In this document: one piece after another, positions 24,463 through 32,013 of the stretch
Position numbering within the stretch: the first letter of the stretch is position 1
How the letters are laid out: each line of letters starts with the position of its first letter
NCBI GenBank assembly: GCA_963851045.1
Contig: CAWKNC010000002.1
Coordinates: 372,001 to 436,000, forward strand
DNA length: 64,000 bases
Origin: WHSW01 sp963851045
Lineage (GTDB): Bacteria; Actinomycetota; Thermoleophilia; Solirubrobacterales; 70-9
Direction of reading: 5' to 3'
The notes under the pieces: model-generated
What the model was told of the DNA's origin: nothing
Databases searched by the model: none
Seen by the model: only the letters and a program-made list of their open reading frames with translations
Translations under genes and position numbers: made by a program

Positions 24463-25578
24463 CTAGGCACCGCCGGTGAAGGCGGTGAACTCTTCCCAGG
24501 CGGGCTTCGGCTGCTCCAGCGAGCCGAGGGGGAACAGCCCTGAGCGCGCGCACCACTTGCAGATGGCGTCGTGTCTTGGCACGTCCTGCCAGGCGTACCA
24601 GAGCACGGTCTCGATCTGCATCGCGCGGCGCTTGCCTGAGAAGTACGCGAATGCCTGTCGTAGCCGCTCGGCCTGGCCGCGCGGGCCGCGGTTCAGTGGC
24701 TCCTTTTCGCTGCCGCCCGACGCCCAGCCGACCTCGGTGACCCAGATCGTCGCCTGCTCATCACCCGCCTGAGTGATGATTCGATTGATCCGCCGCATCT
24801 GTCGCTTGACGCCGGAGATCCGACTCGCGTAGGGGTGGACGGCGACACCGTCGAAGGCCGCCTCGATGTCGGGGATGGCGTAGAGCGCGCGCAGGTAATC
24901 GGTCGCCCGCATACCGCCGTCGCGGCCGTTCAGCGGGTAACCGAAGAGCCCGCCGATGACGATCTGTGCCGACTCGTCGCGGCCGCCGATCGCCTCGGAG
25001 GCGGCGCGCAGCAGGTCGGCGTAGCGGTCGGGGTCGGGCCGCGGCTGAAAGAAGCCCGGCGAGTTCTGCTCGTTCCAGATCTGCCAGGCGCGGATCGGGC
25101 GGCGGGGGACTGTCGGGTGACCCTCCCAGAAGCTGCCGTCCGGCCCGTAGCGGCCAACAGCGGCGGACAGAAACGACCGCCAGAAGCTGAGTCCGTAGGC
25201 CGTATGCGGAGGGGTGATCGAGCACGGGCCGTTCGCGGGCGTTCGGCAGCCCTCGGCGAGCGAGACCCACTGCGGGACGGTGTAGACCGTCGGCAGGATG
25301 TCGACCTGGTGGCGGGCGGCATTGGCGACGATCTCGTCGAATCGGTCCCAGTCGAGGTCGTTGGGGGCCGGCCCAGGATCGATCTCCTGCCAGGGCAGCG
25401 CGATCCGCGCGGTGCCGACGTTGCCGCGGTCCATACGCTCGAAGTCCACGGTGTCGAGATCGCGGTTTTGCGAGACAACGCCGAAAAAGGGGTCGGGCGA
25501 TTTTGGTGCAGCGGCCGCCGGCGCTGCGAGTGTGGCGATCGCGATCGCGGTCCCGGCGGCTATCCCTGCCCACCTCAT
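24463..25578 (-). CDS. Secreted PslG/GH39-like glycoside hydrolase (paralogue 1)
   Basis: This 371-residue clan-A (TIM-barrel) hydrolase has a signal peptide ending near residue 24. The likely acid/base is Glu170 in WQIWNEQNSP and the nucleophile Glu282 in WVTEVGWASGG. The C-terminus has the paired cysteines CKWCARSGLF and ends in WEEFTAFTGGA. Three paralogues with the same motifs lie at 45.8-49.4 kb. PslG and similar enzymes trim exopolysaccharide during export. Here the gene sits apart, between sufU and a small unknown gene. A TAGGCT box 7 nt before the ATG suggests its own leaderless promoter. Confidence 0.8.
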   Translation of the reverse strand: MRWAGIAAGTAIAIATLAAPAAAAPKSPDPFFGVVSQNRDLDTVDFERMDRGNVGTARIALPWQEIDPGPAPNDLDWDRFDEIVANAARHQVDILPTVYTVPQWVSLAEGCRTPANGPCSITPPHTAYGLSFWRSFLSAAVGRYGPDGSFWEGHPTVPRRPIRAWQIWNEQNSPGFFQPRPDPDRYADLLRAASEAIGGRDESAQIVIGGLFGYPLNGRDGGMRATDYLRALYAIPDIEAAFDGVAVHPYASRISGVKRQMRRINRIITQAGDEQATIWVTEVGWASGGSEKEPLNRGPRGQAERLRQAFAYFSGKRRAMQIETVLWYAWQDVPRHDAICKWCARSGLFPLGSLEQPKPAWEEFTAFTGGA

Positions 25579-25585
25579 GCGGGCG

Positions 25586-25591
25586 AGCCTA
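25586..25591 (-). promoter_or_regulatory. -10 element TAGGCT for the glycoside hydrolase gene
   Basis: On the minus strand TAGGCT is followed by 7 nt and the ATG at 25578, again the leaderless arrangement. Confidence 0.45.
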
Positions 25592-25617
25592 GATACGTCG
25601 GCGCGCAGCAGCGCCGG

Positions 25618-26055
25618 TTAGATCCGGTCGCGTTCGGCGGTCGGGTCGACGACACCGCTCTGATCCGCGTCCTCTTCCCAGTCGGCCGCGTTGCCGAGCG
25701 CGGCTGACTTCACGACCTTGAGGCCGAGCAGCGCGCATTTCATCCGCGTGGCCGAGATCTCGATGCCGAGCAGATCGAGCACGAAGTTCTTGTCGAGGCG
25801 GACGAGCTCCTCGCGGGTCTTGCCCTCGAGCTCTTCCATCAGCATCGATGTCGCCGCGGTGGAGATGGCGCAGCCCTTGCCCTCGAAGGTGACCTCACTC
25901 ACGCGCCCGTCGGTGTCAAGACCGATGTAGACGTGCTGCTCGTCGCCGCAGAAGGGGTTCGTGTCCTCGAAATCGAGGTCAAAGCTCTCCGGCCGGCCGA
26001 AGTGGCGCGGGCGCTTGTAGTGGTCGAGGATGTTCTCGCGGTAGAGGTCGTCCAC
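25618..26055 (-). CDS. sufU: SufU-type sulfur transfer/scaffold protein
   Basis: The protein has 145 residues. The three conserved cysteines are Cys36 (NPFCGDE, with the partner Asp38), Cys62 (GKGCAISTAATSML) and Cys107 (RMKCALLGLK). This is the SufU pattern: a Zn2+-binding protein that accepts persulfide sulfur from SufS and passes it to SufBCD. The start DDLYRENILDHYKRPRHFG is typical. A TAGCCT box 6 nt before the GTG at 26055 suggests its own promoter, although it also lies just 9 bp behind the MBL-like gene in the suf gene order. Confidence 0.95.
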   Translation of the reverse strand: MDDLYRENILDHYKRPRHFGRPESFDLDFEDTNPFCGDEQHVYIGLDTDGRVSEVTFEGKGCAISTAATSMLMEELEGKTREELVRLDKNFVLDLLGIEISATRMKCALLGLKVVKSAALGNAADWEEDADQSGVVDPTAERDRI

Positions 26056-26061
26056 GATTCG

Positions 26062-26067
26062 AGGCTA
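26062..26067 (-). promoter_or_regulatory. -10 element TAGCCT upstream of sufU
   Basis: On the minus strand TAGCCT is followed by 6 nt and the sufU GTG at 26055. It overlaps the end of the upstream MBL-like gene and could give sufU extra, independent transcription. Confidence 0.4.
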
Positions 26068-26664
26068 GCGCCGGCCGCTCTTGATCAGGCTGACCACCGC
26101 TCGCGGGATGTCGCGTCGTGAGCGCGAGTAGGCGCGCTCGAGCTCGGCGTCGGCTCTCGCATGAATCGGGGCGCCGTGACCGGCGAGCAGATGCTCAGCC
26201 CGGAAGCCGCGAATCGATTTCGGTGGCCACAGCCTCAGCATCGGGTGAACGCCGACCGCGCCGGTGCCGGCGGTGGTGATCGGGTTCGTCCCGACGATCT
26301 CGGCGACGATCAGCGCCCGGCGCTCAGGCCACCACAGCGCGGTTTCCTTCCAGCCCGGAGCACGCACCGCCTTGATCGCCTCGAAGGGCGACCCACTGAC
26401 AACGTCCGGGACCTTCAGGTGCTCGATCCTGAGGCGCTGGGCGACCTCCGCGCAGTCGCGGTTGTGGCGATCGAGAAGCTGCAGCACGCCTGCGGGCTCG
26501 CCAAGGGCGGCACCACGGTCGACAACGTCGTCAACCTCGATCGGATCGATGAACCACACCTTCGCGTCCGCGACGATCGCGTGACAGGCGCGCTCCATCG
26601 GCTCGTCGAGGACCCAGCTGATGCCGAGGTCGGACTCGTCAAGCTCAAGCAGCTTGCGCGGCAT
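26065..26664 (-). CDS. Degenerate metallo-beta-lactamase-like protein within the suf operon
   Basis: The 199-residue protein has MBL-fold features: GISWVLDEPMERACHAIVAD and WFIDPIEVDDVV as first strands, a LLDRHNRDCAEVAQRL helix where active members have HxHxDH, and a final HLLAGHGAPI loop with the conserved GHG. Only a His-x-x-Asp-Cys remnant is left of the metal motif, so catalysis is doubtful. It may act as a binding protein. Placement between sufS (5 bp away) and sufU (9 bp away) ties it to Fe-S cluster assembly by position only. Confidence 0.6.
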   Translation of the reverse strand: MPRKLLELDESDLGISWVLDEPMERACHAIVADAKVWFIDPIEVDDVVDRGAALGEPAGVLQLLDRHNRDCAEVAQRLRIEHLKVPDVVSGSPFEAIKAVRAPGWKETALWWPERRALIVAEIVGTNPITTAGTGAVGVHPMLRLWPPKSIRGFRAEHLLAGHGAPIHARADAELERAYSRSRRDIPRAVVSLIKSGRR

Positions 26665-26669
26665 CGAGC

Positions 26670-27926
26670 TCAGAGACCGAAGACGCGGCGGGCGTCGTGG
26701 AGACCGTCGACCAGGCGGTCGATCTCCGCGGGCGTCGTGTAGACGCCGAAGCTCGCTCGCGCGGTTGCCGCGACGCCGAGGCGCTCCATCAGCGGCTGCG
26801 CGCAGTGGTGGCCGGCACGGACAGCCACGCCGTGGCGGTCGAGAATCTCTGCGACATCATGGCCGTGCACGCCTTCGAGCTCGAACGAGACGGGACCGAG
26901 CCGATCGGCGGAGGGGGGTGGCCCGAAGACCTGAAGGCCGGGAACCTCGCTGAGTCGATCGAGGGTGTACGCGGTGATCTCGCGTTCGTGGGCGGTGATC
27001 TCGTCCATCCCGAGGGCGTCGATCCACCGAACGGCAGCTGCCATCCCAATTGCCTGAGAGATCGCGGGGGTACCCGCCTCAAAGCGCGCGGGGGGATCGG
27101 CCCAGGTTGTGCCGTCCTTCGACACCTTGCGGATCATCGAGCCGCCGCCCATGAACGGCGGCATCGCCCGCAGCAGATCGAGGCGCGCCCAGAGCGCACC
27201 GATGCCCGTGGGCGCGTAGAGCTTGTGGCCCGTGATTGCGTAGAAGTCGACCCCCAGGGCAGCGACGTCGACGGCGAGCTTCGGCGCGGCCTGGGCGCCG
27301 TCGACGAGGACGAGCGCGCCGGCCTCGTGGGCGAGCCGGGCGATCTCCACCAGCGGATTCTGAGTGCCGAGGACGTTCGAGACGTGGGCCACCGCAACAA
27401 GTTTCGGGCCGCGCTCGAGCAGGCCGGCGTACATGTCCATGTCCAGCAGGCCATCGTCGGTGATCGACACCCAGTCGATCTCCGCACCCACCCGCGCGGC
27501 GAGCAGCTGCCAGGGAACGATGTTCGAGTGGTGCTCCATCTCGGTGAGCACGATCCGGTCGCCGGCGCGAACGTTGGCGGCGCCCCAGGCAAACGCGACG
27601 AGGTTGATTGCCTCGGTCGCGTTGCGCACGAACACGATCTCGCGGCGATCGCCGGCGCCGATGTGGTCGGCGACGGTCGCGCGGGCACCCTCGTAGGCCG
27701 CCGTCGCCTCGGCCGAGAGCGTGTGCGATCCGCGGTGTACGTTCGAGTGGTGGCGGCGCTCGTAACGATCGACCGCCTGAATCGAAGCCAGCACCCGCTG
27801 AGCGCTGGCGCCGGAGTCCAGGTACGCGACGGGCTGGCCGTTGACCTCGCGGCTCAACGCCGGAAACGCCTCGCGCACCCGCTCGACATCGAGTGCCGAG
27901 TGCCGAGTGCCGAGTGCCGGATTCAT
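26670..27926 (-). CDS. sufS: Cysteine desulfurase SufS
   Basis: This 418-residue PLP enzyme takes sulfur from L-cysteine and holds it as a persulfide for SufU. The PLP lysine is Lys235 (ITGHKLYAPTGIG) and the catalytic Cys375 is in VRAGHHCAQPLMERLG, the SufS (group II) context. HSNVHRGSHTLS and VLTEMEHHSNIVPWQ are also diagnostic. The ATG at 27926 overlaps the sufC stop by 4 bp. Codons 3-12 are encoded by four perfect copies of GGCACTC, so the number of copies would set the reading frame of the whole enzyme. The GTG of VREAF (27878) is a possible internal start. Confidence 0.96.
   Translation of the reverse strand: MNPALGTRHSALDVERVREAFPALSREVNGQPVAYLDSGASAQRVLASIQAVDRYERRHHSNVHRGSHTLSAEATAAYEGARATVADHIGAGDRREIVFVRNATEAINLVAFAWGAANVRAGDRIVLTEMEHHSNIVPWQLLAARVGAEIDWVSITDDGLLDMDMYAGLLERGPKLVAVAHVSNVLGTQNPLVEIARLAHEAGALVLVDGAQAAPKLAVDVAALGVDFYAITGHKLYAPTGIGALWARLDLLRAMPPFMGGGSMIRKVSKDGTTWADPPARFEAGTPAISQAIGMAAAVRWIDALGMDEITAHEREITAYTLDRLSEVPGLQVFGPPPSADRLGPVSFELEGVHGHDVAEILDRHGVAVRAGHHCAQPLMERLGVAATARASFGVYTTPAEIDRLVDGLHDARRVFGL
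27891..27918 (-). repeat. Tandem heptanucleotide repeat (GGCACTC)x4 at the start of sufS
   Basis: Four perfect head-to-tail copies of a 7-bp unit (GAGTGCC on the plus strand) cover codons 3-12 of sufS, 8 bp after the ATG. Because 7 is not a multiple of 3, gain or loss of one unit would shift the frame. Confidence 0.9.
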
Positions 27927-28687
27927 GCGGCCGCCTCGACCTCTTCCTTGATCCAGCCGTAGCCCTTGTCCTCGAGCTCGCCGACGAGCTCGGGGCCGCC
28001 CTGCTTGACGATCCGCCCGTTGAACATCACATGGACGAAGTCGGGCTCGACCAGGTGCAGGATCCGCTGGTAGTGGGTGATGATCAACACGCCCATGTCG
28101 GGTCCCGAGAACTTGTTGACGCCCTCGGCCACGATGCGCAGAGCGTCGATGTCAAGACCGGAGTCGGTCTCGTCGAGAACCGCGATCTGCGGGCGCAGCA
28201 GAGCGAGCTGGAGCACCTCCAGGCGCTTCTTCTCGCCGCCCGAGAAGCCGTCGTTGACGTAGCGGCTCGAGAACTCACGCGGGATGTCCACGAGCTCCAT
28301 CGCGGCCTCGACGTCCTTGCGGAAGTCCTTGAGGCTGATCTGCGACTCGCCGCGTGCCTCGCGATGGGCGTTGATCGCCATGCGCAGGTATTTGGCGACG
28401 GTGACGCCCGGGATCGCGACCGGGTACTGGAAGGCCAAAAAGAGGCCGGCGCGCGAGCGCTCCTCGGGGTCGGTCTCGGTGACGTCGTCGCCGTTGAAGA
28501 CGATTTCTCCCTCGGTGACCTCGAGCGCAGGGTGGCCCATGATCGTGTTGGCGAGTGTCGACTTGCCGGAACCGTTCGGGCCCATAAGTGCGTGCACCTC
28601 GCCGCGTGAGACCTCGATGTCGAGGCCGTTGAGGATCTGCTTGCCCTCGGCGGTTACGTGCAGGTTGTGAATTTCAAGATCAGACAT
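27923..28687 (-). CDS. sufC: Fe-S cluster assembly ATPase SufC
   Basis: This 254-residue ABC-type ATPase of the SufBCD complex drives the conformational change needed for cluster assembly. Walker A is GPNGSGKST (36-44), the signature is FSGGEKKRLEVLQLAL and Walker B is AVLDETDSGLDIDAL; the DETDSGLD form is typical of SufC rather than transporters. GHPALEVTEGEIVFNGDDV is also characteristic. It lies 24 bp behind the Rrf2 regulator gene and overlaps sufS by 4 bp, placing it at the head of the structural suf genes. Confidence 0.97.
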   Translation of the reverse strand: MSDLEIHNLHVTAEGKQILNGLDIEVSRGEVHALMGPNGSGKSTLANTIMGHPALEVTEGEIVFNGDDVTETDPEERSRAGLFLAFQYPVAIPGVTVAKYLRMAINAHREARGESQISLKDFRKDVEAAMELVDIPREFSSRYVNDGFSGGEKKRLEVLQLALLRPQIAVLDETDSGLDIDALRIVAEGVNKFSGPDMGVLIITHYQRILHLVEPDFVHVMFNGRIVKQGGPELVGELEDKGYGWIKEEVEAAA

Positions 28688-28711
28688 GAATCTCCGTGGT
28701 TGGTTGAAGTC

Positions 28712-29188
28712 TCAAACGGCGGCGCCGGCTTTCACCGGATCTGGCGCCGTGCCGAACTCGACGAGCTCGGCGAGCGTTGTGCCCGACAGCGCCTTTGTGA
28801 CTCCGCTCTGGACTCGGGTCCAGAGCAGCTTCGTGGCGCAGGCGCGATCGGCGTCCAGCTCGTGGGAGCAGAGGACGCGACCTTCCCTGTCGGGGTGAAA
28901 GCATTCCATCGGCGCTATGGGTCCCTCGAGCGCCTCGACCACATCTCGCATCGAGATCTCGGCGGCCGGCCTCGCCAGCAGGTAGCCGCCGTGTGCCCCG
29001 CGCACCGACGTCACCAACCCGGCCTGGCGCAGCTTCGCGACCAGATGCTCGAGATAGGACAGCGGCAGCAGCTCGGCCTCGGCGACGGCAGCGAGGGCGA
29101 CGGGCGCGCCGTCGTCCGAATCACTCGCGCGGCGTCCGAGCTCGACCATGAGCCTCACTCCGTACTCCGCCTTCGTCGAGAACAGCAT
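28712..29188 (-). CDS. Rrf2 family transcriptional regulator of the suf genes
   Basis: The 158-residue protein starts MLFSTKAEYGVRLMVELG, the Rrf2 helix-turn-helix entry. The recognition helix follows (LLPLSYLEHLVAKLRQAGLV) and then the wing SVRGAHGGYLLARPA. Three cysteines (ECFHPDREGRVLCSHELDAD and RACATKLLW) form the IscR/SufR-type cluster ligands, so it probably senses Fe-S status and represses the suf operon when clusters are plentiful. It is the first gene of the sufC-sufS-MBL-sufU run. A palindrome sits over its promoter. Confidence 0.92.
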   Translation of the reverse strand: MLFSTKAEYGVRLMVELGRRASDSDDGAPVALAAVAEAELLPLSYLEHLVAKLRQAGLVTSVRGAHGGYLLARPAAEISMRDVVEALEGPIAPMECFHPDREGRVLCSHELDADRACATKLLWTRVQSGVTKALSGTTLAELVEFGTAPDPVKAGAAV

Positions 29189-29196
29189 CGCGTTAA

Positions 29197-29223
29197 ATCC
29201 TAGCGATGGACTCGGAAAAGTCC
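29197..29223 (-). promoter_or_regulatory. suf/rrf2 promoter with overlapping palindrome
   Basis: On the minus strand a TAGGAT -10 box (29202-29197) lies 8 nt before the ATG. Just upstream, 29208-29223 is GGACT-6 nt-AGTCC, a perfect inverted repeat lying across the spacer/-35 region. The position suits an autoregulatory Rrf2 operator; the match to any known Rrf2 consensus was not tested. Confidence 0.45.
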
Positions 29224-29252
29224 GCCACGCCGCCTTTCGGCGAAGCCAACGG

Positions 29253-29882
29253 CTACGGCTCGATCAGCCCGCGGCGGATTGCGTAGCGCACGAGCTCGAC
29301 CCGGTCGCGCATGCCGAGCTTCTTCATCGCGTTCGAGCGGTGGTTTTCCACGGTCTTCTCGGAGAGGTGCAGGATCTCGGCTATCTCCTTGTTGGTGTGC
29401 GCCTCGGCGACCAGCTTCACCACCTCCTCCTCGCGGGGGGTGAGCTCGTCGGTCCGGCCGGTGCCCTGGCCGAGAACGTCCTTGATCAGGGCGCGCTGCG
29501 CCTCAGGGGTGAGGAACGGCTCGCCGCGCTCGACCGCGCGCACGGCCTCGAGCAGATCGACGTCGGCTTGGGCCTTCAGCACATAGCCAGAGGCTCCGGC
29601 CTTGAGCGCCTCGAAGAGATAGCGCTCGTCGTCGTACATCGACAAGATCAGGACGGAGACATCGGGAGCGTGCTCACGAATCTCGCGGGTCGCCTGCAGA
29701 CCGGTGAGCTTCGGCATCTTGACGTCGAGGATCGCGATATCCGGACGCTCGCGGATCGCGACGTCCCGGGCCTCCGCGCCGTCCCCGCACTCCGCGACGA
29801 CCTCGAGGTCGGGCTGCTGCTCGAGCAGCATTCGCAGGCCCGAGCGAACGATCCCATGGTCATCGGCGATCAGGACGCGCAC
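29253..29882 (-). CDS. NarL/LuxR family response regulator
   Basis: The protein has about 209 residues from GTG 29882 (a start at 29915 would add 11). The receiver domain begins VRVLIADDHGIVRSG (acidic pair DD) and carries the phosphorylated Asp in IAILDVKMPKLTGLQ, with the conserved Lys in SGYVLKAQAD. The LuxR-type helix-turn-helix is at the C-terminus: LTPREEEVVKLVAEAHTNKE and LSEKTVENHRSNAMKKLG. It lies 4 bp after the histidine kinase stop and is its cognate regulator. The target genes are unknown; htpX is divergent on the far side of the kinase. Confidence 0.95.
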   Translation of the reverse strand: MRVLIADDHGIVRSGLRMLLEQQPDLEVVAECGDGAEARDVAIRERPDIAILDVKMPKLTGLQATREIREHAPDVSVLILSMYDDERYLFEALKAGASGYVLKAQADVDLLEAVRAVERGEPFLTPEAQRALIKDVLGQGTGRTDELTPREEEVVKLVAEAHTNKEIAEILHLSEKTVENHRSNAMKKLGMRDRVELVRYAIRRGLIEP

Positions 29883-29886
29883 GCAG

Positions 29887-30885
29887 TCAGTTTCCACCGT
29901 AGTCGGGGTCATCACCGTTACCTATCGGCACGCGGAGGCGAATGCTTGTGCCTGCGCCCGGTCTGGACTCGACCTGCAGGTCGCCCCCCACCAAGAGCGC
30001 CCGCTCACGCATCCCTCCGATTCCCAGTCCTGAGCCGAGCCGATCGAAGACGAACCCGCGTCCGTCATCAACGACCGCGAGCGTTACCTCGTTGTCCTCG
30101 CGGCCGAGGCGGACGACCACATGTTCGGCCTCGGCGTGGCGGACCGCGTTCGAAAGCGCCTCCTGCGCGACGCGGTAGACGACGAGCTGAACGTCCGGCG
30201 GCAATACGCCAAGGGTGCCCTCTACCTCGAAGCCCGCGTCCACGACACCCTGGCGCTCGAGCTCGCGAACGTGTCCGGCAAGCGCCGCCCGAAGACCGAG
30301 GTCATCGAGGGCGGTGGGGCGGAGCTGGCGGGCGAGTGAGAGCAGCTCCTGCATCGCTCGGTTCGCGAGCGTGCGAATCTCGGCGAGTTCGGCCGCGAGT
30401 TCGGGGGGTGCCTTCTCGCGGGCGGCCTCGAGGCGCAACAGGAGCCCCGTCAGTGCCTGGTTGACCTCGTCGTGAAGGTCGCGAGCGACGCGCGCGCGCT
30501 CCTCTTCCTGCGCGTTCAGGGCCGCGCTCGATGTCCGCCGGCGCTCAGCCTCGAGGCGCTCGAGCATGTGGACGAAGGCCTGGTGCAGGCGTACGACCTC
30601 GTCGGGCCCTGGGATCTCCTCGAGGCGCAGGTTCGCGCCGGATCGGGAAAGGTCCACGCGCTCCATCTGGTCGACGAGACGCTCGAGCGGCCGGAAGCGC
30701 CGCTGCAGCAGGATCAGGTTGAACAGGATCGTCAGTGCGACTGCGATGCCAAGGACGATCCCCGACTGCGTGGTGGCGATCGTGTCGTCATTCGGGTTTG
30801 CGGCGATTGCGGCGGTGACCACGGCCGCGACGACCAACAGCAGGTTGACGAAGAGAACCTGGGTCAGCAGATCGCGTGGGCGCAC
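29887..30885 (-). CDS. Sensor histidine kinase (NarX/DesK type)
   Basis: From GTG 30885 the kinase has 332 residues (an upstream start at 31020 would add 45 residues that do not look like coding sequence). Two N-terminal helices (about 8-30 and 40-60) with almost no sensor loop lead to a HAMP domain (RRFRPLERLVDQMERVDLS). The HisKA_3 box is ARDLHDEVNQALTGLL, with the His as phosphorylation site. The ATPase has EALSNAVRHAEAE (N box), VVDDGRGF (G1) and GLGIGGMRERA (G2). The short extracytoplasmic part suggests intramembrane sensing. It is coupled to the downstream regulator. Confidence 0.93.
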   Translation of the reverse strand: MRPRDLLTQVLFVNLLLVVAAVVTAAIAANPNDDTIATTQSGIVLGIAVALTILFNLILLQRRFRPLERLVDQMERVDLSRSGANLRLEEIPGPDEVVRLHQAFVHMLERLEAERRRTSSAALNAQEEERARVARDLHDEVNQALTGLLLRLEAAREKAPPELAAELAEIRTLANRAMQELLSLARQLRPTALDDLGLRAALAGHVRELERQGVVDAGFEVEGTLGVLPPDVQLVVYRVAQEALSNAVRHAEAEHVVVRLGREDNEVTLAVVDDGRGFVFDRLGSGLGIGGMRERALLVGGDLQVESRPGAGTSIRLRVPIGNGDDPDYGGN

Positions 30886-31029
30886 TCCTCCAGTATCGGC
30901 GCCGCGGCGGATACCGGCCGTTTCGGGCGTTCTCACAAAGGGGTGTTGCACCCAGTGCAAACTAGGGGCCAGCCCCCATAAGGACGCTTCGGCGCACGTC
31001 AGAATGTCTGGACGCACCAACAGGTTTCA

Positions 31030-31072
31030 GTCCGGCCGCCTGTGTCTTGAGAGCCGGACAGGCATCAAGGAG
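31030..31072 (+). promoter_or_regulatory. htpX leader with two mutually exclusive hairpins
   Basis: GTCCGGC (31030-31036) can pair with GCCGGAC (31053-31059). GCCTGT (31038-31043) can pair with ACAGGC (31058-31063). The two stems share 31058-31059 and cannot coexist. The ribosome-binding site AAGGAG (31067-31072) follows directly. Any switching role is speculation. Confidence 0.35.
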
Positions 31073-31080
31073 TCACCCTC

Positions 31081-31941
31081 GTGACAACCACCCGTAAGTC
31101 GACCTACTCGGCCGGACTGCGGACGACGATCCTCATGGCCACCCTCGGTGGTCTTCTTGTCGCGATCGGATACGCGATCGGCGGGATCAGCATCGCCTCG
31201 GTCTTCCTCGGAATCGCCCTGGTGATGAACTTCGTCGCGTACTTCTTCAGCGACAAGATCGCGCTGAAGGCCTCCGGCGCAAAGCCCCTGTCAGAGCAGG
31301 AGGCGCCGGGCATCTACCAGATGGTCCGTGAACTCACGACTCGTGCCGGTCTGCCGATGCCGAGTCTCCACATGATCCCGACCGAGCAGCCGAACGCATT
31401 CGCGACCGGCCGCAACCCCAAGCATTCCGCGGTCGCCGTGACCGCCGGGATCACAAAGCTGCTCTCCGAGGACGAGCTGCGGGGCGTCATCTCTCACGAG
31501 CTGGCCCATATCTCCAGTCGCGACATCCTCACCCAGTCGGTCGCCTCTGCGATCGGCGCGATGATCACCTACCTCGCCTACTTCTTCATGTGGTTTGGTG
31601 GCGACGACGAGTCACCACTGGGCCTCATCGGGAGCCTGGCCTTGGTGATCCTTGCCCCGTTGGCAGCGACGTTGATCCAGCTCGCGGTCTCGCGCCAGCG
31701 CGAGTACGCGGCGGATGCGACAGGTGCCGCTTTCTGCGGCAACCCCGAGTCGCTCGCATCAGCGCTGCTGCGGCTCGAGGAGGGTGTTGCGGCCAATCCG
31801 ATGCACGTCAACCAGGCGACCGAGTCGATGTACATCGTGAAGCCATTCAAGGCCGGCGGAATCGCGGGACTGTTCTCGACGCACCCGCCGACCGAGGAGC
31901 GCGTCCGGCGTCTGCGCCAGATGCGTCCCTCGCTCGTCTAG
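31081..31941 (+). CDS. htpX: HtpX-like membrane zinc metalloprotease (M48)
   Basis: The 286-residue protein has four predicted helices. The zinc site is His139-Glu140-xx-His143 in VISHELAHISSRD, with Glu208 in QREYAADATGA as third ligand. HtpX degrades damaged or misassembled membrane proteins and is induced by heat or envelope stress. The FATGRNPKHSAVAVT segment is typical. The GTG start has AAGGAG 8 nt upstream. A leader of more than 100 nt with alternative hairpins precedes it. The stop codon is in frame with the downstream glycosyltransferase coding sequence. Confidence 0.95.
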   Translation: MTTTRKSTYSAGLRTTILMATLGGLLVAIGYAIGGISIASVFLGIALVMNFVAYFFSDKIALKASGAKPLSEQEAPGIYQMVRELTTRAGLPMPSLHMIPTEQPNAFATGRNPKHSAVAVTAGITKLLSEDELRGVISHELAHISSRDILTQSVASAIGAMITYLAYFFMWFGGDDESPLGLIGSLALVILAPLAATLIQLAVSRQREYAADATGAAFCGNPESLASALLRLEEGVAANPMHVNQATESMYIVKPFKAGGIAGLFSTHPPTEERVRRLRQMRPSLV

Positions 31942-32013
31942 TTTCCGCTCGTCAGCGGTAGCTACTCGATAGTCGTCGTCACATGGGAGTGCGCAGGCCA
32001 CCTGCGCACTCTC

